Shown: one piece after another, positions 1-4,875 of the stretch
Layout: each line of letters opens with the position of its first letter
How positions within the stretch are numbered: position 1 is the stretch's first letter
Notes under the pieces: generated by a model
What the model saw: only the letters and a program-made list of their open reading frames with translations
Databases searched by the model: none
What the model was told of the DNA's origin: nothing
NCBI GenBank assembly: GCA_020832965.1
Contig: JAJHRM010000106.1
Location: 1 to 8,417, forward strand
Length of the DNA: 8,417 nt
Direction: 5' to 3'
Source: Thermofilum sp.
GTDB lineage: Archaea; Thermoproteota; Thermoprotei; Thermofilales; Thermofilaceae
Position numbers and translations under genes: made by a program

Positions 1-258
1 ATAGCCACGAAGCAGAAAGCCTTCTTTGTGCCAAGCATACCTACGAGAGTTGTTGACAGAACAGGCGCTGGAGACGTGTTTACTACGGTATTCGCCATAG
101 AGTATCAGCGCACCGGTGATGTAAGAGAAGCGTCTGCTTATGCAACTGCTGCCGTGTCCTTTCTCATTGAAAAGCCTGGATTGGACGGTTTACGAGACCG
201 ATGGGAAGTTCGCAAACGTGCAGAAAAATTAATGGAGAAAATAAAGGAGCTCAGCTAG
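1..258 (+). CDS. PfkB-family carbohydrate kinase, C-terminal fragment (partial at 5' end)
   Basis: This is the C-terminal 85 residues of a ribokinase-like (PfkB) sugar or nucleoside kinase, which transfers the ATP gamma-phosphate to a hydroxyl of its substrate in the cytoplasm. The frame is open from base 1, so the gene begins outside the window; the GTG at 28 is an internal valine, not a start. The PfkB signature DRTGAGDVF sits at visible residues 19-27. Its GAGD segment forms the anion hole and holds the catalytic Asp (codon 73-75). After it come the usual C-terminal helices, with an Ala-rich AYATAAVSF stretch and a charged tail. The sugar specificity cannot be read because the substrate-binding N-terminal half is missing. 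It ends 8 bp before the next gene's TATA box, so it probably belongs to a separate transcription unit. Confidence 0.9.
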   Translation: MATKQKAFFVPSIPTRVVDRTGAGDVFTTVFAIEYQRTGDVREASAYATAAVSFLIEKPGLDGLRDRWEVRKRAEKLMEKIKELS

Positions 259-266
259 CTAAACTA

Positions 267-275
267 CTTATATAT
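267..275 (+). promoter_or_regulatory. TATA box of the threonine ammonia-lyase/ridA operon
   Basis: CTTATATAT lies between the PfkB stop and the next gene. Its centre is about 28 nt before the GTG at 299, the spacing expected between an archaeal TATA box and the transcription start, so the mRNA probably starts at or next to that GTG (leaderless). No Shine-Dalgarno sequence precedes the GTG. Confidence 0.7.
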
Positions 276-298
276 CTTTTCATAACTTGATCTCTGTT

Positions 299-1522
299 GT
301 GGAGAAGGATAGATTACTGGATGCACTTAATGTAAGAATTAGGGATGCTCGGGAGGTCCTAAAGAAAGTTGTCCACAGAACTCCTCTTCAACACTCTAAA
401 ACGCTATCCGACTTAACGAAGAGTGAAATATACCTGAAGCTTGAAAATCTTCAGAAAACGGGTGCCTTTAAGGTTAGAGGTGCCTATTACAAAGTACAAA
501 AGCTAGCTGCAGCAGGCGTTAAGAGCGTAGTTGCAGCTAGTTCGGGGAACCACGCCCAAGGAGTCGCGTTCTCAGCTTCGTGCTTAAACATCAAGGCAAC
601 AGTTGTTATGCCTAAGCATACTCCCTTCTACAAGGTGAATGCAACAAGGAGCTACGGCGCAGAAGTTATCCTCTACGGCGATACGTACGATGATGCCTAC
701 CAGAAGGCACTCGAGGTTGCCGAGCAGACTCATTCAGAATTTGTACATCCCTTTAATGACATCGACATCATAGCTGGCCAGGGGACAATTGGTGTTGAAA
801 TATTCGAGGACCTTAGTAACGTGGAAGCCATCGTGGTACCGGTAGGAGGCGGCGGACTTATATCCGGTATAGCGGCTGCTATAAAAAAGCTCAAGCCAGA
901 TGTGAGAGTGATCGGCGTGCAGCCTAGGGGGGCTCCTGCGACTTATCTATCTTTTCATGAAAAAAGAATAGTTGAAACTCATGAAGTTAGCAGCATAGCC
1001 GATGGCGTTATAGTTAAGAAGCCTGGGGACCTCACCTTGAAAGTTATGGAAGAGCTCGTAGACGACGTCGTCCTTGTAGATGACCGAGAGATAGCTAGGG
1101 CGATGTTCCTGCTCCTGGAAAGGGTAAAAACGCTCGCTGAGCCAGCCGGCGCACTGAGCGTTGCTGCAGTCGTTTCCGGTGCAGTGGATGTAGAGGGCAA
1201 GAAAACAGTGCCGGTTATCAGTGGCGGCAATGTTGACCCGACGCTTCTCATTAGGGTGCTTGGACAAGTCCTCTATTTGGAGGGGCGTCAAATAAAAATT
1301 CAGGGGATTCTCCCGGATAAGCCTGGTCAGTTGAAGAAAGTTGTAGATGTGATTGCAGAGCTTGGGCTAAATATTATCGAGATCCAGCATGAGAGACTTA
1401 ATCCGCTGTTAACTCCCGGCATGGCACTAGTAACGCTAGGTCTTGAAGTGCCAGGCAGAGAATATGCTGATATATTGGTTCTGAAACTTAAACAAATGGG
1501 ACTAGACTTTAGGGTGGTTTAA
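299..1522 (+). CDS. ilvA: Threonine ammonia-lyase (PLP-dependent, with C-terminal ACT domain)
   Basis: This enzyme deaminates L-threonine (and often L-serine) to 2-oxobutyrate, giving a precursor for isoleucine or for threonine breakdown. It is a cytoplasmic fold-type II PLP enzyme. Counting from the GTG at 299 (407 aa), the Schiff-base lysine is in GAFKVRGA (K58), the substrate loop SSGNHAQG is at about 81-88, the phosphate-binding loop [10 protein letters not shown] at about 181-190, and EPAGA and SGGN follow near 281 and 308. Residues from about 332 to the end form one ACT domain ([15 protein letters not shown], then LGLNIIEI), which usually gives allosteric control. One ACT domain and about 400 aa match the medium form, not the long biosynthetic form with two. 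An in-frame TTG at 287 would add four residues; I prefer the GTG at 299 because of the TATA spacing. The stop is 2 bp before ridA, so the two are co-transcribed. Whether its role is biosynthetic or catabolic is not decided by sequence alone. Confidence 0.95.
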   Translation: MEKDRLLDALNVRIRDAREVLKKVVHRTPLQHSKTLSDLTKSEIYLKLENLQKTGAFKVRGAYYKVQKLAAAGVKSVVAASSGNHAQGVAFSASCLNIKATVVMPKHTPFYKVNATRSYGAEVILYGDTYDDAYQKALEVAEQTHSEFVHPFNDIDIIAGQGTIGVEIFEDLSNVEAIVVPVGGGGLISGIAAAIKKLKPDVRVIGVQPRGAPATYLSFHEKRIVETHEVSSIADGVIVKKPGDLTLKVMEELVDDVVLVDDREIARAMFLLLERVKTLAEPAGALSVAAVVSGAVDVEGKKTVPVISGGNVDPTLLIRVLGQVLYLEGRQIKIQGILPDKPGQLKKVVDVIAELGLNIIEIQHERLNPLLTPGMALVTLGLEVPGREYADILVLKLKQMGLDFRVV

Positions 1523-1524
1523 AA

Positions 1525-1902
1525 ATGCCAGAGGTTATATTTACGGAGAGAGCACCTAGACCTATTGGTCCCTACTCACAAGCAATTAAAGCTGGAGGCT
1601 TCATATTTGTTTCCGGGCAGATACCAGTAGATCCAGCTACAGGCGAAATAATCAGTAATGACATCAAGGCGCAGACGAGACGGGTGCTTGAAAACATCAA
1701 AGCCATCCTGGAAGCTGCTGGCTCCTCTCTGGATAAAATCGTATATTCCATCGTCTTCCTCAGAGACTTATCACACTTTCAAGCCTTCAATGAGGTATAT
1801 TCAGAGTACTTTGTGAACAGTAAACCGGCACGGGTAACTGTTCAGGCAGCAAATATACCTAAAGGAGCACTCGTCGAGATATCGGTCGTTGCGGAATCTT
1901 AG
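1525..1902 (+). CDS. ridA: RidA family reactive enamine/imine deaminase
   Basis: RidA (YjgF/YER057c/UK114 family) hydrolyses the 2-aminoacrylate or 2-aminocrotonate enamine/imine released by PLP-dependent dehydratases, giving the oxoacid and ammonia and protecting other PLP enzymes. The protein has 125 residues, the usual size for this trimeric family. Family marks are PIGPYSQA (residues 13-20), VSGQIPVDP (29-37), the substrate-binding Arg in PARVTVQ (R103) and the Glu in LVEISVVA (E118). Arg and Glu at these sites identify the active RidA subgroup rather than inactive relatives. The ATG lies 2 bp after the threonine ammonia-lyase stop, with a weak GGGTGGT Shine-Dalgarno-like run just before it. 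The order lyase then RidA puts producer and clearer of the same intermediate on one mRNA. Confidence 0.95.
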   Translation: MPEVIFTERAPRPIGPYSQAIKAGGFIFVSGQIPVDPATGEIISNDIKAQTRRVLENIKAILEAAGSSLDKIVYSIVFLRDLSHFQAFNEVYSEYFVNSKPARVTVQAANIPKGALVEISVVAES

Positions 1903-1907
1903 AACAC

Positions 1908-1920
1908 AAAAATCTTATAG
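1908..1920 (+). promoter_or_regulatory. Probable TATA box of the tRNA-Leu gene
   Basis: AAAAATCTTATAG contains a TATA element (CTTATAG, 1914-1920) centred about 31 nt before the first base of the tRNA. This would start transcription a few bases upstream of the mature 5' end, leaving a short leader for RNase P. It lies directly after the ridA stop codon. Confidence 0.5.
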
Positions 1921-1947
1921 CCCTGAGATTTGCATAAATTGTTGTTA

Positions 1948-2051
1948 GCGGGGGTGCCCGAGCTAGGACAAAGGGGGCGGACTCAGGATCAATTAGATGA
2001 GACCTCCGCTGGCGCTGGCCTGCCCGGGTTCGAATCCCGGCCCCCGCACCA
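1948..2051 (+). tRNA. tRNA-Leu (anticodon CAG) with intron and encoded CCA
   Basis: The full cloverleaf can be folded by hand. The acceptor stem GCGGGGG (1948-1954) pairs perfectly with CCCCCGC (2041-2047). The anticodon stem GCGGA (1977-1981) pairs with TCCGC (2005-2009), separated in the gene by an intron. The T stem CCGGG (2024-2028) pairs with CCCGG (2036-2040) around the loop TTCGAAT. The spliced anticodon loop is CTCAGGC, giving anticodon CAG (1984-1986), which reads CUG leucine codons. The long variable arm (about 2010-2023) and discriminator A (2048) are typical of tRNA-Leu. CCA is encoded at 2049-2051. The mature tRNA would be 88 nt after removal of the 16-nt intron. A weak T-rich run (TTTTCT, 2065-2070) follows and may help termination. 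Confidence 0.97.
1988..2003 (+). other. 16-nt tRNA intron at canonical position 37/38 (bulge-helix-bulge)
   Basis: The intron ATCAATTAGATGAGAC lies between tRNA positions 37 and 38. Exon CTCA (1982-1985) pairs with intron TGAG (1998-2001) as the 4-bp central helix. The 3-nt bulges are GGA (1986-1988) and ACC (2002-2004). Outside is the anticodon stem GCGGA/TCCGC; inside is a 2-bp helix TC/GA with loop AATTA. Cutting after the second base of each bulge restores a 7-nt anticodon loop. This is the standard substrate of archaeal tRNA splicing endonuclease. Confidence 0.93.
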
Positions 2052-2146
2052 GTCATTCTCAGGATTTTCTGTCCATAAAGTGAAGTAGAGAGGCGCGCGC
2101 AAGTGTTATTATCATGGCCGTGGAGCCTGTGCCCTACGGGATAAGA

Positions 2147-2154
2147 TTTAAAAA
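2147..2154 (+). promoter_or_regulatory. TATA box of the uL6-tiaS operon
   Basis: TTTAAAAA in an otherwise G/C-richer stretch is centred about 28 nt before the GTG at 2179 and 40 nt before the GTG at 2191. Transcription would start near 2176-2179, leaving either no leader or a leader of about 12-15 nt. Confidence 0.55.
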
Positions 2155-2175
2155 CCGGGATAGTGATTTGAGGAA

Positions 2176-2185
2176 GAGGTGGTGA
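2176..2185 (+). promoter_or_regulatory. Shine-Dalgarno sequence that favours the GTG at 2191 for uL6
   Basis: GAGGTGGTGA matches the complement of the archaeal 16S rRNA tail (which ends in CACCUCC). GAGGTG ends 9 nt before the GTG at 2191, a good spacing. The run itself contains two in-frame GTG codons (2179, 2182), which makes start assignment ambiguous. Confidence 0.5.
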
Positions 2186-2190
2186 ATCTC

Positions 2191-2766
2191 GTGAGAGTGC
2201 TTCACGCTTCCTCAAGCATCCAGATACCAGGGGATGTAAAGGTTAAGGTGTTAGGCAAGAAAGTCGAGGTGGAGGGACCACTGGGGAAAGTCGAAAAGGA
2301 TTTCTCGCATGCAAAGAGGATTTTCATCAGACTGGAAGATAAAAACGTTATTGTCGAGACGCATGGCGCCACTAAGAAGGACTATGCCCTGGTGAACACT
2401 ATTGCCTCCCATATAAATAACATGGTTATTGGCGTTACAAAAGGTTACCGTTATAAAATGAAAATTGTTTATGCACACTTCCCGATGAACCTCAAAATCG
2501 TTGATGACAAAGTCATCATCGAAAACTTCCTTGGAGGAAGAGGTAAGCGCTCGGCCAAAATCATGCCAGGTGTAAGGGTTAAGATTGAAAAGGAAGACGT
2601 TATCGTTGAGGGCATAGATAAGGACGCTGTAGCGCAAACAGCTGCTAACATTCACTTGGCAACCCATTTGCGCGGTAAAAGAGCGCTCAGCCCACATGGT
2701 CGTGAGGGAACAGGTCCAGGCATACTGGACGGAATCTATCTCTACGCAATCGAGTACTTAAAGTAG
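2191..2766 (+). CDS. rpl6: Large ribosomal subunit protein uL6 (archaeal L6)
   Basis: uL6 binds 23S rRNA near the sarcin-ricin loop and the factor-binding site of the 50S subunit. From the GTG at 2191 the protein has 191 residues, normal for archaeal L6, which is built of two similar alpha/beta repeats. Visible marks are IQIPGDVKVKVLGKKVEVEG (about residues 10-29), the GPLGKVEKDFSHA segment after it, MNLKIVDDKVIIENFLGG in the second repeat, and the conserved end with RGKRALSPHGREGTGPGILDG. In-frame GTGs at 2179 and 2182 would add four or three residues. I chose 2191 because the distance from Met to the conserved IP matches other crenarchaeal L6 proteins as I recall them, and because a good Shine-Dalgarno sits 9 nt before it. 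A leaderless start at 2179 remains possible. tiaS follows after 5 bp. No other ribosomal-protein gene adjoins it, unlike the usual spc-type cluster. Confidence 0.95.
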   Translation: MRVLHASSSIQIPGDVKVKVLGKKVEVEGPLGKVEKDFSHAKRIFIRLEDKNVIVETHGATKKDYALVNTIASHINNMVIGVTKGYRYKMKIVYAHFPMNLKIVDDKVIIENFLGGRGKRSAKIMPGVRVKIEKEDVIVEGIDKDAVAQTAANIHLATHLRGKRALSPHGREGTGPGILDGIYLYAIEYLK

Positions 2767-2771
2767 TTTAC

Positions 2772-4142
2772 ATGTCTCTGATCGACCTTCACATCGGAAT
2801 TGATGATACAGACTCCCCTCTGGGTTTTTGCACTACTTTTTTGGCTTTAATCCTCGCTGACAAACTAAGGGAAGCCGGAGCAACTTTCTCGGATTTGCCA
2901 TACCTCATCAGGCTAAACCCCAACGTGCCTGCTAAGACTCGTGGCAATGGTGCTGTGTCTCTACATTTTAGGCTGGAATCGTACAAGATAAAGCAAGCCG
3001 AGAATATTATTAGAGCGACAACCGGCGACTTTACTGAGAAGCATGCTAAGACAGACCCTGCCGTTGTAATCCTGGCTGGTGAAGTGCCCAGCAGCCTTAG
3101 GCAAGTGTTCCAGCGAGCCCTCTCCGAGTATTTGCCCGCCAGCTATGTTCATAGCTTAGTTAAAAGAGACTCTTTAAACGGGAAAATTAGACTTATCTAT
3201 GCACGTAGGGACGCCCCAAGAGGGATTGTTGGCGCAATTTCTGCCATTGCTGCGTATCCGTTAAAAGAATACACCTACGAGTTACTTGTCTACAGAGATT
3301 TGAAGGAAAAGGAATCAACAAGGCGCATAAGCCCTGATGCCTTTCTGCGGATTGATAGGAGACTGCGCCCCATAGTATTCTCGACGTTTGATCATCATTC
3401 TAAGAGACTTCTAGCTGTTCCCCACGGTCCGGACCCTGTTCTGTTTGGTTTGAGAAGCCTTGATGCAAGTGTTCTGCTCAAGGTCGCAGAGGAGATAAGC
3501 AGCAAAATCAAGTTCCTAGGGTATGTTGTCTTTAAGACTAACCAGGCAACAAATATGCATCTCAGGGTCAAAAAGAAGGTTGCCTTCCTCAGACCTTACG
3601 ATTCTGCAATTATTCAAGGAAACATTCGTTCGAGACCTAAAATTACCGCTGGAGGACACACTTTCGTTGAAGTGTGCGATGATACAGGCTGCGTTACTGT
3701 AGCATTCTTCAAGGAGACCGGTAGGCTTAACAGAGTTGCTAGGCTTTTACAGGTAGGAGACATGGTCGAGGTTGGCGGGGGAGTAATTCCTAGAGAGAGA
3801 ATCACTTTCAATGCGGAAATCCTTAGAGTTATTAAGGTAAGCCCCCTGGTGATGAAAGGAAATCCCAGGTGTCCATCCTGTGGCACACGAATGACCTCAG
3901 CGGGTCACAACAAGGGATATAAGTGTCCGAGATGCGGATTCAGGTCTACCACATTAGAAAAAGAAGTGAAAATTCTGCCTAGAATGCTAGAGCCAGGAAT
4001 ATATGTTCAGTCTCCAGCAGCCTTCAGGCATTTAACAAGGCCCCAAGAAATATATGGTTTACATGCCGCACCGTTAAGTGGAGATTGGCTTAGCACGCAC
4101 GAGTGGTTCAAGCTCAGGAAAGTTAATAGCATTGGCACGTAA
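2772..4142 (+). CDS. tiaS: tRNA(Ile2) 2-agmatinylcytidine synthetase TiaS
   Basis: TiaS joins agmatine to C2 of the wobble cytidine (C34) of tRNA-Ile with anticodon CAU, using ATP. The resulting agmatidine lets this tRNA read AUA codons and is recognised by isoleucyl-tRNA synthetase. The protein has 456 residues. The N-terminal kinase-like domain begins with IGIDDTDSPLGFC, with the catalytic/metal Asp cluster at 11-14. A central ferredoxin-like region runs to about 240. An OB-fold follows at about 280-355 (ITAGGHTFVEVCDDTGCVTV, then DMVEVGGGV). A zinc ribbon has CPSC and CPRC (C367, C370, C385, C388). This domain order matches the family. It sits 5 bp after uL6 with no clear Shine-Dalgarno, so it is probably translated from the uL6 mRNA. 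I see no missing key residue. Its substrate tRNA-Ile(CAU) is not in this window. Confidence 0.95.
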   Translation: MSLIDLHIGIDDTDSPLGFCTTFLALILADKLREAGATFSDLPYLIRLNPNVPAKTRGNGAVSLHFRLESYKIKQAENIIRATTGDFTEKHAKTDPAVVILAGEVPSSLRQVFQRALSEYLPASYVHSLVKRDSLNGKIRLIYARRDAPRGIVGAISAIAAYPLKEYTYELLVYRDLKEKESTRRISPDAFLRIDRRLRPIVFSTFDHHSKRLLAVPHGPDPVLFGLRSLDASVLLKVAEEISSKIKFLGYVVFKTNQATNMHLRVKKKVAFLRPYDSAIIQGNIRSRPKITAGGHTFVEVCDDTGCVTVAFFKETGRLNRVARLLQVGDMVEVGGGVIPRERITFNAEILRVIKVSPLVMKGNPRCPSCGTRMTSAGHNKGYKCPRCGFRSTTLEKEVKILPRMLEPGIYVQSPAAFRHLTRPQEIYGLHAAPLSGDWLSTHEWFKLRKVNSIGT

Positions 4143-4150
4143 CGCCGACG

Positions 4151-4158
4151 AATTTATC
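4151..4158 (+). promoter_or_regulatory. TATA box of the hypothetical gene at 4181
   Basis: AATTTATC, 9 bp after the tiaS stop, is centred 26-27 nt before the GTG at 4181. The spacing matches the other putative leaderless promoters in this window and supports the GTG over the ATG at 4190. Confidence 0.5.
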
Positions 4159-4180
4159 CTAGGCTATTGATCCGGCGCGC

Positions 4181-4621
4181 GTGCGGAAAATGCTCAGGGC
4201 CGCTTACAAAACGGGCTACGGCGCATTGCTAGACCTGCTTGACAGCGATAAGTGGACTGCACTGAAGAAGCTACAGCCAAAACGACGCCCGGTACACGCA
4301 GCCTTCCAGGGATACATCCTCTGGCTAAACTACTACGAAGAAAAACAGATGCTACAGGCATGCACACTGCTCAAAGACCTGAAGGACACGTCAAGGCTAG
4401 CCCAGGCACTCGCAAAGCTGGGCATAGAAGCACGAATATGCACGCAGAAAACCGGCTACCGCTTCGTGAAGCTCAACGGACGCAACATACTGAAACTAGC
4501 AGAGCGCTGCCAAGAGTCAAGGAGAGAGGTCAAGGAACTAGCGCAGAAACAAAACCTACAGCCAAGAGAACCCGTAACACGCAGGCTACTCAAAACCACC
4601 CCAACCCAGATCAAAAGCTAG
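4181..4621 (+). CDS. Hypothetical small basic protein, unrecognised family
   Basis: I do not recognise this 146-residue protein. It is Lys/Arg-rich with no signal peptide, no clear membrane segment and no zinc motif. The N-terminal half looks helical (GYGALLDLLDSDKWTALKKL, then AAFQGYILWLNYYEEKQML). Residues about 80-110 (LAKLGIEARICTQKTGYRF, then NGRNILKLAERC) recall the helix-strand-strand-helix pattern of LAGLIDADG-type or other archaeal DNA-binding folds, but this is only a resemblance. The last 30 residues are a charged, probably disordered tail. Codon use is striking: only four codons end in T, all within the first 26; the neighbouring genes use T-ending codons freely. This implies a different origin or strong strand bias and also explains why a second frame stays open over the same bases. 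It is likely leaderless from its own TATA box. An ATG at 4190 is the alternative start. Confidence 0.65.
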   Translation: MRKMLRAAYKTGYGALLDLLDSDKWTALKKLQPKRRPVHAAFQGYILWLNYYEEKQMLQACTLLKDLKDTSRLAQALAKLGIEARICTQKTGYRFVKLNGRNILKLAERCQESRREVKELAQKQNLQPREPVTRRLLKTTPTQIKS

Positions 4622-4629
4622 AAAGGGGT

Positions 4630-4837
4630 GCGCGCTAGGAGCGGCATAGAAGAGGCGCTATGATCCATGGGTGCATAGAATAATAGAGGGGGCGACAATA
4701 GAGCTGTTCACGCGCGCTAGCAAAAATGGAAAAGTGATCAGCGAGCCTTGCGTCTTCACAGCTCAGGCTCCGCCGACTCTCTTTTCCTCATCAATTCTAC
4801 TTTTCCGAAATTCACATTTTTATTATTTAGCGCGCTA
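4630..4837 (+). repeat. Three direct copies of the octamer GCGCGCTA
   Basis: Copies lie at 4630-4637, 4712-4719 and 4830-4837. The third ends 7 bp before the TATA box of the GGPP synthase gene, where an upstream regulator could bind. The octamer includes the self-complementary GCGCGC. Function unknown. Confidence 0.5.
4722..4806 (-). ncRNA. Candidate C/D-box-like small RNA on the minus strand (tentative)
   Basis: Read on the minus strand, an 8-bp terminal stem GGAAAAGT/ACTTTTCC (4806-4799 with 4735-4728) encloses a box C-like TTGATGA (4794-4788), a CTGA (4766-4763), a C'-like TGTGAAG (4760-4754) and a final CTGA (4741-4738). The distance from C' to the last CTGA is 12 nt, typical of a guide. 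A TATA-like run TAAATAATAAAA (4828-4817) is centred about 27 nt before 4796, and a T-rich run follows the last CTGA (4734-4722). Against it: box C starts with T rather than a purine, the C-to-D' gap is 21 nt instead of about 12, and a competing GAGCCT/AGGCTC hairpin overlaps the guide. It could instead be another structured RNA, or none. Confidence 0.3.
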
Positions 4838-4844
4838 AGCGACA

Positions 4845-4852
4845 CTTATAAA
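4845..4852 (+). promoter_or_regulatory. TATA box of the GGPP synthase gene
   Basis: CTTATAAA is a near-consensus crenarchaeal TATA box centred 27-28 nt before the GTG at 4876, with no Shine-Dalgarno in between. This points to a leaderless mRNA starting at or beside the GTG. Confidence 0.75.
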
Positions 4853-4875
4853 TCGCTTTACATTTAGGTCTATTT

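Larger units (their letters stand above)
4622..4875. other. Non-coding region with many inverted repeats
   Basis: No convincing gene lies in these 254 bp. Structure that can be seen: an imperfect palindrome TATGATCCATGGGTGCATA at 4659-4677; GAGCTGT (4701-4707) inverted as ACAGCTC (4758-4764), continued inward by ACGC/GCGT (4710-4713, 4750-4753); GAGCCT (4743-4748) inverted as AGGCTC (4765-4770); GGAAAAGT (4728-4735) inverted as ACTTTTCC (4799-4806); and three copies of GCGCGCTA. The pairings overlap and compete, so only some can form at once. The stretch may hold a small RNA and the upstream control region of the GGPP synthase gene. Confidence 0.55.

Noticed and set aside
28..258. GTG at 28 as a true start of a 76-residue protein
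   Set aside because: The frame is open to base 1 and the upstream residues continue the PfkB strand; it is the tail of a longer gene.
947..1291. Minus-strand open frames within the threonine ammonia-lyase gene
   Set aside because: They overlap clear PLP-enzyme coding sequence, and their translations look like no family.
2061..2117. Possible minus-strand C/D RNA between the tRNA and uL6 genes (ATGATAA and CTGA)
   Set aside because: No D'/C' boxes, no terminal stem, and spacing of over 40 nt between the two boxes.
1859..2215. Minus-strand open frame over the tRNA gene
   Set aside because: It covers ridA's end, the whole tRNA and the uL6 start; this is chance openness.
4252..4638. Second open frame on the plus strand inside the orphan gene
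   Set aside because: Its first codon positions are the T-free third positions of the 4181 gene, so stops cannot arise. The protein is Thr/Arg/Pro-rich low complexity with no family resemblance.
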